Under the pieces are notes generated by a model. That model was not told the origin of the DNA. It saw only the letters and a list, made by a program, of their open reading frames with translations, and ran no database searches. 64,000 nucleotides of DNA from Planosporangium mesophilum (GTDB lineage: Bacteria > Actinomycetota > Actinomycetes > Mycobacteriales > Micromonosporaceae), in contig NZ_BOON01000035.1 of the NCBI RefSeq assembly GCF_016863255.1, positions 62,001 through 126,000 on the forward strand. Direction: 5' to 3'. Positions within the stretch are counted from its first letter, which is position 1. Each line of letters starts with the position of its first letter. A program made the position numbers and the translations under genes. This document shows, in pieces, positions 19,760 to 33,100 of this stretch.

Positions 19760-19839
19760 GTCGACAACAGCGCCGGTCCAGGAGGAGTGGCCGCCCCTTG
19801 TGGGGCCACCGCTCTTTCTGGGCCGGCGCTGTTGTCGAC
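19760..19839. terminator. bidirectional terminator between nusB and bldD
   Basis: 17-bp perfect outer arms (19760-19776 and 19823-19839) enclose a second stem built on GTGGCC and GGCCAC around 19787-19809. It fills the gap between the two convergent genes and can fold on either strand. Confidence 0.7.
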
Positions 19840-19848
19840 AGGCGTCGG

Positions 19849-20337
19849 TCAGGAGTTGAACAGGCTGCGCGGGTCGGCGACGGTCACGCCGGCCTCGGTG
19901 AGCCGCTCGACCAGGGCCGAGGGCGAGAAGTCGTAGACGATGGCGAGCGCCCGCAGGTCGTCGGCGCGGATCGAGAGCACCCGGCCGTTGTAGTCGCCGC
20001 GCTGCTGCTGGATGGCGCGCGCGTACCGGGCGACGTAGGCCAGGTCCTCGCTGCTCTGGTCGTAGAGCTTCTCGAGGTCCAGGACGATCTTGTTGGTCGG
20101 CTCGTGCCGTACGCCGCTACCCTCGGGAAGCAGTTCCGCGACGGGTACCCGGTAGAACTCGGCCAGCTCGGCGAGGCGCGAGACGGTCACGGCGCGGTCG
20201 CCGCGCTCGTACGAGCCGACAACGACGGCCTTCCAGCGCCCGGCCGACTTCTCCTCCACGCCCTGCAGGGAGAGGCCCTGCTGCTGTCGGATAGAGCGCA
20301 GGCGGGCACCAAGAGACTTGGCGTATTCAGACGGCAT
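19849..20337 (-). CDS. bldD: developmental regulator BldD (c-di-GMP-responsive)
   Basis: 162 residues. N-terminal helix-turn-helix of the XRE type (residues 5-70, GARLRSIRQQQGLSL and GSYERGDRAVTVSRL). The C-terminal domain holds the c-di-GMP signature RXD-X8-RXXD: R113-G-D115, eight residues, R124-A-D-D127. In Streptomyces, BldD with c-di-GMP dimerises and represses sporulation genes. ATG at 20337 is chosen from homology; the frame is open 14 codons further. Convergent with nusB, divergent from pyrR. Confidence 0.94.
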   Translation of the reverse strand: MPSEYAKSLGARLRSIRQQQGLSLQGVEEKSAGRWKAVVVGSYERGDRAVTVSRLAELAEFYRVPVAELLPEGSGVRHEPTNKIVLDLEKLYDQSSEDLAYVARYARAIQQQRGDYNGRVLSIRADDLRALAIVYDFSPSALVERLTEAGVTVADPRSLFNS

Positions 20338-20463
20338 ACGGACACTCCCAGTCACTGGCCCGAGGATTCTCCCGAGCAATCGCTACGGAGCGTGACCGTA
20401 ATCGGGTTGAGACACGTGGTCAAGTGGTCGTGACCCTTCCGTTTCCCTGGTCAGCCCGGTTGC

Positions 20464-20469
20464 TAGGCT
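20464..20469 (+). promoter_or_regulatory. candidate -10 (TAGGCT) of the pyr operon
   Basis: TAGGCT would start transcription near 20476, giving a leader of about 53 nt that contains the whole PyrR-binding hairpin. No convincing -35 is visible. Confidence 0.35.
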
Positions 20470-20496
20470 TGCGGACGGCCCGACGTCCTTTAACGA

Positions 20497-20522
20497 CCCG
20501 TCCCGTGAGGCGGGGAAGGAGG
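20497..20522 (+). promoter_or_regulatory. PyrR-binding RNA hairpin with adjacent Shine-Dalgarno
   Basis: The loop CGTCCCGTGAGGCG (20499-20512) matches the Bacillus PyrR recognition consensus ARUCCNGNGAGGYU at every fixed base except the outer A-U pair, which is replaced by C-G. Short stem 20497-20500 with 20511-20514. The ribosome-binding site AAGGAGG (20516-20522) lies two bases after the stem. Binding of PyrR-UMP here should block translation of pyrR rather than end transcription, as reported for mycobacteria. Confidence 0.75.
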
Positions 20523-20529
20523 TCCTTCT

Positions 20530-21273
20530 TTGTCGTACCCACCATCCGGCCCACCGGCGGATCCCGGCGCCTCAGACCGCGCCGATTCCCCTGGTAGCGC
20601 CGCAGATCGGCTCGCTAGCACGGGCGGCACCGCGGCCCCGCCCCGCCCGCCGGCCGCCACCTTCTCCTCAGCCCCGGCAGCCTCCGGTGGGACGGACGCG
20701 CCGTCACGGTCGCGTGACGCCGGCACCCCTGACCGGCCCGTCAAGACGATCCTCTCGGCCGCCGACATCGCCCGGGTGGTCGACAGGATCGCGCACCAGA
20801 TTCTGGAGAAGACCTCCGGCGCCGCCGACACGATCCTGCTGGGCGTGCCCACCCGGGGCGTACCGCTGGCGCGCCGGCTGGCAGAGCGCATCCACACCTT
20901 CGAGAACGTGGCCGTGCCGGTCGGCGCGCTCGACGTCACCCTGTACCGCGACGACCTGCGGCTGCGCGGAGCGCGGGCGCTGGGCCGCACCGAGCTGCCG
21001 CCGGGCGGCATCGACGGCCGCCGGGTGATCCTGATCGACGACGTGCTCTTCTCCGGCCGCACCGTACGGGCAGCCCTGGACGCGCTCGGTGACCTCGGCC
21101 GGCCGCGCTCCGTGCAGTTGGCCGTGCTGGTCGACCGGGGCCACCGCGAGCTGCCCATCCGCGCCGACTACGTGGGTAAGAACATTCCGACGGCGCTGGC
21201 CGAGATCGTGCGGGTCGCGCTGGCCGAGACCGACGGCACCGACGAGGTGCGCCTGCTGGGAGGTACCCGATGA
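20530..21273 (+). CDS. pyrR: pyr operon regulator / uracil phosphoribosyltransferase PyrR
   Basis: 247 residues. Residues 70-245 form the PRTase fold: [31 protein letters not shown], and the PRPP motif [13 protein letters not shown] (166-178). The first 70 residues are a Pro/Ala/Ser-rich extension not usual for PyrR. The TTG start at 20530 is supported by AAGGAGG seven bases upstream. PyrR senses UMP/UTP and binds the hairpin in its own leader. Overlaps pyrB by four bases. Confidence 0.93.
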   Translation: MSYPPSGPPADPGASDRADSPGSAADRLASTGGTAAPPRPPAATFSSAPAASGGTDAPSRSRDAGTPDRPVKTILSAADIARVVDRIAHQILEKTSGAADTILLGVPTRGVPLARRLAERIHTFENVAVPVGALDVTLYRDDLRLRGARALGRTELPPGGIDGRRVILIDDVLFSGRTVRAALDALGDLGRPRSVQLAVLVDRGHRELPIRADYVGKNIPTALAEIVRVALAETDGTDEVRLLGGTR

Positions 21274-22184
21274 TCCGACACCTGTTGTCGGCCGCGGACC
21301 TGGACGCGGCCACCGCGACGCTGGTCCTGGACACCGCCCACGAGATGGCCCTGCTCGCTGACCGCGAGGTGAAGAAGCTGCCCACACTGCGTGGTCGTAC
21401 CGTGGTCAACCTCTTCTACGAGGACTCCACCCGGACCCGCATCTCGTTCGAGGCGGCGGCCAAGCGGCTGAGTGCCGACGTGATCAACTTCTCTGCGAAG
21501 GGGTCGAGCGTCTCCAAGGGCGAGAGCCTCAAGGACACCGCGCTCACCCTGCAGGCGATGGGCGCCGACGGGGTCGTGGTCCGGCACCCCGCCTCCGGCG
21601 CGCCGCACCGGCTCGCACACTGGGTCGACGGGAGTGTGCTCAACGCCGGTGACGGCACCCACGAGCACCCGACCCAGGCGCTGCTCGACGCGTACACGAT
21701 GCGCTCCCGGCTGGGGCGGCTGGAGGGACTCAACGTCGCGATCGTCGGCGACGTGCTGCACAGCCGGGTGGCCCGCTCCAACGTCCTGCTGCTGCACACC
21801 CTCGGTGCCAAGGTGACGCTGGTCGCGCCGCCGACGCTGCTGCCGGTGGGGGTCGAGGCGTGGCCGGCTCGGACCAGCTACCAGCTCGACTCGGTGCTGC
21901 CGGACTCCGACGTGGTGATGATGCTGCGGGTGCAACGGGAGCGGATGGACGAGGCGTACTTCCCGTCCGCCCGCGAGTACTCGCGCCGCTACGGCCTGGA
22001 CACCGCGCGGATGCGACGGCTGCCCGAACACGCGATCGTGATGCACCCCGGCCCGATGAACCGGGGCATGGAGATCACGCCGGAGGTGGCCGACTCCGTG
22101 CGCTCCACCATCGTCGAGCAGGTCGCCAACGGCGTGAGCGTCCGGATGGCAGTGCTCTACCTACTGCTCGGGGGGAAAGTGTGA
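21270..22184 (+). CDS. pyrB: aspartate carbamoyltransferase catalytic chain
   Basis: 304 residues. Carbamoyl-phosphate motif [13 protein letters not shown], aspartate loop region [14 protein letters not shown], and [11 protein letters not shown] near the end. Second step of UMP synthesis. ATG overlaps pyrR (ATGA) and the stop overlaps pyrC (GTGA). No regulatory pyrI gene is present, as in other actinobacteria. Confidence 0.97.
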   Translation: MIRHLLSAADLDAATATLVLDTAHEMALLADREVKKLPTLRGRTVVNLFYEDSTRTRISFEAAAKRLSADVINFSAKGSSVSKGESLKDTALTLQAMGADGVVVRHPASGAPHRLAHWVDGSVLNAGDGTHEHPTQALLDAYTMRSRLGRLEGLNVAIVGDVLHSRVARSNVLLLHTLGAKVTLVAPPTLLPVGVEAWPARTSYQLDSVLPDSDVVMMLRVQRERMDEAYFPSAREYSRRYGLDTARMRRLPEHAIVMHPGPMNRGMEITPEVADSVRSTIVEQVANGVSVRMAVLYLLLGGKV

Positions 22185-23464
22185 CCACGTATCTGATCAA
22201 GGGTGTGAGTGTCCTCGGTGGACCGGCGACGGATCTGGTGATCCGCGACGGAGTCGTTGCTCAAATGGGCAACGACCTCTCCGCCGTCGACGCGCGCGAG
22301 ATCGACGCCGGCGGGCTCGTCGCCCTGCCCGGTCTGGTGGATCTGCACACCCACCTTCGCGAGCCCGGCCGCGAGGACGCCGAGACGGTCGAGACCGGAT
22401 CGCGCGCTGCGGCAATGGGTGGCTACACCGCCGTCTGCGCGATGGCGAACACCTCGCCGGTCGCCGACACCGCCGGCGTCGTCGAGCAGGTCTGGCGGCT
22501 CGGCCGGGAGGCGGGCCTGGTCGACGTGCAGCCGGTCGGCGCCGTCACCGTCGGCCTGGAAGGTACCCAGCTCGCCGAGCTGGGCGCCATGGCCGACTCC
22601 GCCGCCCAGGTGCGGATCTTCTCCGACGACGGCCACTGCGTGTCCGACCCGCGCCTGATGCGGCGCGCGCTGGAGTACGTGAAGGCCTTCGACGGGGTGG
22701 TGGCCCAGCACGCCGAGGAGCCGCGGCTGACCGTGGGCGCCCAGATGCACGAGGGCGAGGTCGCCGCCGGCCTGGGCATGACCGGCTGGCCGGCGGTGGC
22801 CGAAGAGTCGATCATCGCCCGGGACGTGCTGCTCGCCGAGCACGTCGGCGCCCGGCTGCACGTCTGCCACGTCTCCACGGCGGGCAGCGTCGAGATCCTG
22901 CGCTGGGCCAAGCGGCGCGGTGTCCGGGTCACCGCCGAGGTGACCCCGCACCACCTGCTGCTCACCGACGAGCGCGCCACCTCGTACGACCCCGTCTTCA
23001 AGGTCAACCCCCCGCTGCGTACCGCAAGCGATGTTGCGGCCTTGCGCACTGCGTTGATCGAGGGAGTGGTCGACATCATTGCCACCGACCACGCGCCGCA
23101 CACCCTGGAGGACAAGGAGTGTGAGTGGGCCTACGCACGTCCGGGAATGGTGGGGCTGGAGACGGCGCTGTCGATCGTCGTGGACGTAGCGCTGGACACG
23201 CTCGGATGGGACGGGATCGCGGAACGCATGTCGCGTACCCCGGCCCGCATCGCCGGGCTCACCGACCACGGCCTCGACATCGGTGTCGGTGTGCCGGCCA
23301 ACATCACCCTGGTCGACCCGGCCGCCCGCTGGCGGGTGGAGCCGGCCGACCTGGCCAGCCGTAGCCGCAACACCCCGTACGCAGGCTTGACCCTGCCGGC
23401 CCGGGTGGTCGCGACGTTCCTGCGCGGCGAGCCGACGGTTCTCGACGGAAAGGCGGTCAAATGA
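22181..23464 (+). CDS. pyrC: dihydroorotase, type I
   Basis: 427 residues. Metal ligands in [10 protein letters not shown], substrate region [10 protein letters not shown], later zinc ligands in [11 protein letters not shown] and the catalytic aspartate in [13 protein letters not shown]. Interconverts carbamoyl aspartate and dihydroorotate. GTG at 22181 overlaps the pyrB stop. A second, unrelated-class dihydroorotase is encoded at 35089. Confidence 0.96.
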   Translation: MTTYLIKGVSVLGGPATDLVIRDGVVAQMGNDLSAVDAREIDAGGLVALPGLVDLHTHLREPGREDAETVETGSRAAAMGGYTAVCAMANTSPVADTAGVVEQVWRLGREAGLVDVQPVGAVTVGLEGTQLAELGAMADSAAQVRIFSDDGHCVSDPRLMRRALEYVKAFDGVVAQHAEEPRLTVGAQMHEGEVAAGLGMTGWPAVAEESIIARDVLLAEHVGARLHVCHVSTAGSVEILRWAKRRGVRVTAEVTPHHLLLTDERATSYDPVFKVNPPLRTASDVAALRTALIEGVVDIIATDHAPHTLEDKECEWAYARPGMVGLETALSIVVDVALDTLGWDGIAERMSRTPARIAGLTDHGLDIGVGVPANITLVDPAARWRVEPADLASRSRNTPYAGLTLPARVVATFLRGEPTVLDGKAVK

Positions 23465-24565
23465 CCCGCAGACCCAGCGCCGTACTCGTACTCGAAGACG
23501 GCACGACCTTCCGCGGCGAGGCGTACGGCGCCGTGGGGGAGACCTTCGGTGAGGCCGTCTTCTCCACCGGCATGACCGGGTACCAGGAGACCCTGACCGA
23601 CCCGTCGTACCACCGCCAGGTCGTGGTCATGACCGCGCCGCACGTCGGCAACACCGGCGTCAACGGCGAGGACGACGAGTCCGGCAAGATCTGGGTGGCC
23701 GGGTACGTGGTCCGGGACCCCTCCCGGTCGTACTCCAACTGGCGCGCCAAAGGCGGCCTGGAGGATCGGCTGGCCGCCGAGGGCGTGGTCGGCATCTGCA
23801 ACGTCGACACCCGGGCGCTCACCCGGCACCTGCGCGAACGCGGCGCGATGCGGGTCGGTATCTCCAGCGTGGACGACGACGTCGCGGGCGTGCTCGAGCG
23901 GGTACGCCGGTCGCCGGAGATGACCGGCGCGGACCTGGTCGGTGAGGTGACCACGGCCGAGCCGTACACGGTCAAGGCCGAGGGCGAGCATCGCCTCACC
24001 GTCGCCGCGATCGACCTGGGCATCAAGCGCAACACCCCGCGCCGGATGGCGGCCCGCGGCATCACCACCCACGTGATGCCGGCGACCGCGAGCGTCGACG
24101 ACGTCCTCGCCACCGGCGCCGACGCGGTGTTCCTGTCCAACGGCCCGGGCGACCCGGCCGCCGCCGACGACCAGGTCACGCTCACCCGGTCGCTGTTGGA
24201 GCGCCGGGTGCCGCTGTTCGGCATCTGCTTCGGCAACCAGATCCTGGGCCGGGCGCTGGGCCTGGGCACCTTCAAGCTCAAGTACGGTCACCGCGGCATC
24301 AACCAGCCGGTACTCGACCGGTCCACCGGCCGGGTCGAGGTGACCGCCCACAATCATGGGTTCGCGGTCGCGGCCCCGCTGGACGAGACCGTGGCGACGA
24401 CCTTCGGCCCGGCCGAGGTCAGCCACGTCTGCCTCAACGACAACGTGGTCGAGGGGCTGCGACTGCTGGACGCCCCGGCGTTCTCCGTGCAGTACCACCC
24501 GGAGGCCGCGGCGGGCCCACACGACGCCGACTACCTGTTCGACCGCCTGCTGGAATTGGTGAAGC

Positions 24566-24573
<8 letters not shown>
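23461..24573 (+). CDS. carA: carbamoyl-phosphate synthase small subunit
   Basis: 370 residues. N-terminal CPSase domain ([14 protein letters not shown]) and C-terminal class I glutamine amidotransferase with the nucleophile cysteine in [10 protein letters not shown] and the His-Glu pair in [12 protein letters not shown]. Supplies ammonia to CarB. Start overlaps pyrC; end overlaps carB by eight bases. Confidence 0.97.
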
Positions 24574-27919
<3,346 letters not shown>

Positions 27920-27985
27920 GCCGGCCCCGCGCGGCCGACGCGGGTCCACCTTGTGGCGACGCGGCGCGGTCACGATGCTGAGAGC

Positions 27986-28456
27986 GTGGATCTACTTCCC
28001 ACCGTGCTCTCGGCCGTGGCCGCGTCCGTCGCCGCGGTGTTCGCCGGGGTGAACCTGTACCTGTCCGGGCGGCGGGAACACGTGAAGTGGGCGCGCGACG
28101 CGCTCGTGGAGACGTTCCGGGCGTTTCTCGACGCGAGTTTCCAGAGCAAGGACGCGGTCAAGGCGGCGGTCCGGCTGAGCTGGTCCGGCGGTGACCCCGG
28201 CCGGCTCGCCGAGCTGCGGCGCGAGGCGGTGGCCGTCGAGCACGAGATGCGGCGGCTCCAGACCCGGCTGCGGCTGCTGACCTCGTCCGAGGTCGTCGCG
28301 TCCGCCCACGCGCTGCGGTCGGCGGTAGCGGAGTACGTGGCGGTGCTCGACGCGATCGACCCGGTGTCGGCCGAGACGGACCGCGAGCTTCGCCGTCGGC
28401 TGTGGACACTGCGCGAGGCGTTCATCGCGGCAGCCAAAGGTACCCTCGCCCTTTAG
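27986..28456 (+). CDS. hypothetical single-pass membrane protein
   Basis: About 156 residues. One N-terminal membrane segment (TVLSAVAASVAAVFAGVNLYL) followed by a soluble helical region rich in Arg, Glu and Ala. No family recognised. GTG at 27986 is the start that leaves the membrane segment at the N-terminus; the frame is open to 27953. It ends five bases before the convergent REC-kinase gene, so it may belong to the accessory block. Confidence 0.6.
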   Translation: MDLLPTVLSAVAASVAAVFAGVNLYLSGRREHVKWARDALVETFRAFLDASFQSKDAVKAAVRLSWSGGDPGRLAELRREAVAVEHEMRRLQTRLRLLTSSEVVASAHALRSAVAEYVAVLDAIDPVSAETDRELRRRLWTLREAFIAAAKGTLAL

Positions 28457-28461
28457 CGCGG

Positions 28462-30150
28462 TCAGAACGTCGGCCGCCGACGCAGGCCGGAGCCACCGGC
28501 CAGGATCTGATCATGGGCGGCCACCAGCGCGAGCGCCCGCTTGGCGGGTGGCAGGTCCTTCTGGTACGTGCGACGCAGCAACTGTTCGGCGAGGGCGACG
28601 TGCCACTCCCACCGCCGGCGCTCCTGCTCCAGCGGCGGCAGCACGTCGTACCGGTGCTCGGCGATCCAGCGCAGGGCGGCGACCACCGACGCGTTGCGCT
28701 CCTCGTCGTCGTCGATGGCCGGGTCGAGGTCCCCGAGCAGCCACGCCACCCGGCGCCACCGGGCGAACCGGTGCCAGAAGAAGGACTCCACGCCGGCGTC
28801 GAGGCTGCGCAGTACCAGGTCGACGGCGAGCCGGGCCACGTCGTTCGCCCAGTGGTGGGGCCCGAACCTGGCGAGGTCCACCAGCAGCGGCTGCGCGTCG
28901 TGCTTCGCGACCAGCACGTTGCCCCCGTGCAGGTCGCCGTGGCTCACGCACAGCAGGAGATCGTCGGCGGCGTCGGTGGCCGCGACGTCGCCGAGCCGGC
29001 CGTCCCAGCTGAAGCCCTCGACCACGTCGATGACGGCCTGCAGGTCGTCGATACCGGCGCCGGCCGGGTGGGCCAGGGCGGGCCCGAGTTCGTCGACGGC
29101 GGCCCGGACGAGCACCCGGCGGAACGCGGGCAGGACGAGCCGCTTGATGGCCCGTTCGCCGTCGGAGACCACGCCGTCGCGGTACCCGACGCTCAGGCCA
29201 CCACGCAGGAAGAGCCGCTCCATCACCTGCGGCACCACGGGCGCGACGGCCGGGTCGGTGATCCAGCGCCGCAGCGGCAGCGCCTCGTCGGCGAAGGCCA
29301 TGCCCAGCGCCGCCCAGCCGTTGCGCGGCCCGACGGCCCCGATGTAGGGCACCACCAGCGGGTGGGCGTACAGGCCGGCGCTCCTCTCGGAGTTGCGCTG
29401 CTCGAGCCGCAGCGCCTCCACGTCCTTGCTCACCTTGATGAACAGTTGCCGGTGCGAGCCGTCGGCGAGCGTCGCCGCCGCCCGCATCACCCGCGCACCG
29501 GAGGCACCCGGCGTGACGTAGCTGAGGGCGATCTCGGTGGGCGTCATCTCGCGCGCCGCGAAGACGTCCGCGAGCAGCAGCCGGAGGGTGGGGTGCCCGG
29601 CGTCGTGGACCACCGACTGCATCCCCGGTTCCTCGGGGATCTTCAGGCTCGGCCCGAACGGGACCATGTCGCGCTCGCACAGCAGTGCGTACACCTTGCG
29701 GACGAGCTCCTGATGCCCGCCCTGTTTGGCGTCGGCCAGCAACTGCTGACGGCGAAGCACGATATCGGCGCCGCCGTCGGCCGCCTCGTGCTCCAGCCGC
29801 GGCTGGTGCACCGAGCCCTGGGTCAGGGCGACGATGACGGTCTTGTCCGACGCGGTGCGGGCCTGCTCCACGACCTCGATGCCGCGCGGCGCCAGTGGTG
29901 CGTTCGCCTCCGCGTCGTGGCGGACCGGCCGGGTGGGGAACAGCAGGTCCGCGATGACCACCGGGAACGGCTCGGACCGGTCGCGCCGCGAGATGCGGTC
30001 GCACGCGGAGTCGACGTCGTCGTCGAACACGATGCGAAGCTCGCAGCCGAGCTTGTCGAACGAACGCACCAGGCGCTTCTCCAGTACCTTGAGGTTGTCC
30101 TCCTCGTCGTCGACGAAGAGGATCTCGACGGTCTGCTTCGGCATGGTCAT
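28462..30150 (-). CDS. receiver domain fused to APH-type kinase
   Basis: 562 residues. Residues 1-160 are a receiver domain: acidic pair D14-D15 (FVDDEEDN), probable phosphoacceptor D68 (VVIADLL), Thr110 (ALTQG); the usual lysine near the end appears as Arg133. Residues 185-560 resemble aminoglycoside/choline kinases: ATP lysine K239 in LFIKVSKD, Brenner motif HGDLHGGN (H404-N411, catalytic D406) and metal aspartate D425 in LVDLARFG. So a phosphorelay input may switch a phosphotransferase. ATG at 30150 overlaps the stop of the giant gene upstream (ATGA), showing translational coupling. The kinase substrate is unknown; I know of no characterised protein with this order. Confidence 0.75.
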   Translation of the reverse strand: MTMPKQTVEILFVDDEEDNLKVLEKRLVRSFDKLGCELRIVFDDDVDSACDRISRRDRSEPFPVVIADLLFPTRPVRHDAEANAPLAPRGIEVVEQARTASDKTVIVALTQGSVHQPRLEHEAADGGADIVLRRQQLLADAKQGGHQELVRKVYALLCERDMVPFGPSLKIPEEPGMQSVVHDAGHPTLRLLLADVFAAREMTPTEIALSYVTPGASGARVMRAAATLADGSHRQLFIKVSKDVEALRLEQRNSERSAGLYAHPLVVPYIGAVGPRNGWAALGMAFADEALPLRRWITDPAVAPVVPQVMERLFLRGGLSVGYRDGVVSDGERAIKRLVLPAFRRVLVRAAVDELGPALAHPAGAGIDDLQAVIDVVEGFSWDGRLGDVAATDAADDLLLCVSHGDLHGGNVLVAKHDAQPLLVDLARFGPHHWANDVARLAVDLVLRSLDAGVESFFWHRFARWRRVAWLLGDLDPAIDDDEERNASVVAALRWIAEHRYDVLPPLEQERRRWEWHVALAEQLLRRTYQKDLPPAKRALALVAAHDQILAGGSGLRRRPTF

Positions 30151-33100
30151 CGGCGTGCTCCGTTCCCGCCGGCGGTGGTCCACCGCGACAGGCGCAGGTG
30201 GGCCTCGAAGCTCCACCCCTCCGCCGGGTCCACGGTCTCCAGGCCACCGTCGAAGTCGCGAAGTTTGCGCTGCACGGAGGCGATTCCCTTGCCCGGCCGG
30301 GCGGCGGCCCGGGTGCCGGTGTTGCGGCACACGACGGTGACGTGATCCGGCCCGGGACGTACCAGGATGTGCAGATCCACCCGCCGGTCCGCGCAGTCGG
30401 GGTCGCGGTGGGTGACGACGTTGTCGATGAGCTGCATGACGGCGTTGCCGAGCAGCTCCTCGTGGCAGAAAACCTCGACCTCGTCACCGTGCTCCGGTTC
30501 GATCGTGATGTCCACCGGCAGCTCGAGGCCGTGGGCCTCGTCGCGGCACCGCACGAGGGTCTTGTGCAGCGGCGCCGGGCAGGCGCTGATGAAGGCGGCC
30601 AGCGTCGCCGGTCTGAAGGCGTCGCCGTCCACCGACAGCACATTGCGCCGGAGCTCGTCGAGTTGGCCGGCGACGTTGCTCCACGCCATGTCCAGCTCCT
30701 GGGGCGGCAGGTCCAGGGCGTGCAGCTCCTGCAGGGCGGAGGCCAGCTCGGTCAGCTTGCGGGCGGCCTCGTCGGCCAGCAACCACACCCGCTCGGCCGG
30801 TCCGAAGTGCTCCTCGGCGAATGTCCCGAGCAGCGGCCCGGACAGCGGAGGCAGGAACGGCAGGACGTGTACCTGCAGGAACGCTTCGATGCTCAGCCAG
30901 CTGCGCCACATCACGGCCCACTCGTCCGGCCCACTGTCCCTGGTCAGCGGCTCCTCCATCTGCAGCAGGAGCCGGATCATCGCCGCTTCCGCATCGGGAT
31001 GGTGGCGCAGCATGTCGATGTAGTGCTCTCGTAGCCGCGCCCAGGCCTGCTGCGCGTCGAGGGTCTCCTGCTCGACCGAGGCGCGGTCGACCGCGAACAG
31101 GATCCTGGTGAGCAGCCACCTCATCTCCTCCGCCTGCTGCTCGGTGGCGGACCTCGGGCCTGACGCCTCCCGGCACCGGACGATCTGCGCGCGCAGGTCC
31201 GGCAGCGAGACCGGGATCTCGCCCGGTGGTCGGCGGACGACGTGGTGGAGCTGGTACACGATGTGCAGCAGCAGCGTCGAGCTGTGCAGCGACGCGGACC
31301 ACAGCTCGGGCAGGTATGCCACCAGGCTCTCCGGGGCCGCGGTCGCGAGGACCACCAGCGCCTGTAGCCGCAGCCGCTCCGGGGCGGCCTGGTCGCGGGC
31401 CACCCCGCAGGCCAGTTGCGCCACATGGCTGCGGCACCCGGTGAACCGCAGCGGTGGAAGCTTCAGCCACTGCCGCTCCGCGGCCAGCAGCCGGACGGCG
31501 GCGTGGGCGGCCGGGCTGCCCGGTTCGCCGGCGAGGCCGGCCATGAGGTCGGCGAGCCGTTGCGAGCGGGACGTGGAGCGCAGCGCGGCCACCAGGTGGC
31601 CGCGCAGCCGGATGTACTCCACGGCCTCGTCGGACCTGACCGGTACGCCGAAGGCGTCGGCCTGCCGGGACACCGCCTCCTCCCGGGTGACCGGTGTGAG
31701 CTGCCTGGCCAGCTGCCGGGCGTGCTGGGCCACCTGCGGTGACAGCAGGCCGTCGTCGGCCTCGCCGGACAGCTGGGCGGCCAGGCGGCACAGTGGACAG
31801 TTGCCGCGGGGTACGGCGGAGATTTCGAGCGCGGTGAGGAAGCGCACCCGGGTGGGCACGGCGTCCGCGGCCGATCCGTCCACCGACCGGATCATGGTCA
31901 GCGCCCGCTCCTCGTGGTCGTGCAGTTGGCTGAGCAGCACCACGCCGAGGATCCGGGCCGCGCCGGCCTCCGCCGCGAGGCGGATGAGCTGCGTCATCGT
32001 GGCGGCGTTCAGGCATCCCCAGTCGGCGAGCACGACGTCGCACCCGGGCGGCAGGGGGTCGAGGGCGTCCGGGAACGCCCACCGCGAGCCGGCGACGGAG
32101 CGGGGTACCGCCAGGGTGGGCACCGGCCGGCGGGCGCGCAGACTGCGGGTGAGCCGCCGCGCGATGAGGCGGGCGAATCTGGCGGCGTAGTCGTCGGCCC
32201 CGCCCGGGTAGCAGACCACGATCTGGCGGTCGCCCGTCGCCCGCCCGGTCTCGTCGAGCCACTGCAGGACCGTCGAGGTCATCTTCTCGGCCACCTGCTT
32301 GCTGAGCGGGCTGTCCGAGTCGATGACCCGGCCGGCGTCGAGGTAGACGGTGAAGTGGCCGTGTGCGGACCGCTCGATGTGTCCGAGGCCGATCACCCGG
32401 GACTGCTCGGCGCATCCGGCCAGGAACTCGTCGGGTTTCCAGATGTGGGGCCGGCCGCGCTCGGCCCGGCTGTCCGGCGCCGGCGACCGCAGCAGCGGGT
32501 CGATGTCCACGATCTGGTCCGCCGGTACCCGGGGCTCCTGGATCTCGGCGCGGACCAGTCGCACGACGGGGACGACCTTGCCGTACACCTCGATCGGTCC
32601 GTCCGTCGGCCGGGCGTCGATCGGCACGATGATCGCCCGTGGGATCGCGCCCCAGCTCAGCACCTCGGCCAGCGCGCGCCGCACCTCGTTCTCGGTCAGC
32701 AGGATGTCCGCGCAGAGCACCACCTGCGTGTGGGCGCGGATCCGGTCCACCCCCTGGGGCGCGTCGAACTGGTCGGCCATGACGTAGACCGATCCGCGTA
32801 GCCCCGCGCTCTCCACGAAGGTCTGCGACAGGTTCAGGGCGACGGGCCCGACCTGGACGATGTGGGTGTCCGGATGCAGCGCCTCGGGTACGTCCGCGGC
32901 CAACTTCTGCATCAGCAGGAACGCGGCGGTCGCGGTACCGATCGTGCTCTCGACCAGGACGTCGACCTCGAACCAGCGGTCGGTCAACCGCAGCGTCGGG
33001 GTCCGGTAGGCGCCCCGCAGGATCCCCGGGCCGCCCCGGTCCATCGCCTCGCGCAGCGCCTCGTGCGCCATGCGCTGCAACTGCCCGATGACGTCGGCGG

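Noticed and set aside
20380-20460. BldD operator upstream of bldD
   Set aside because: TGAC/GTCA half-sites occur but none match the spaced consensus well enough.
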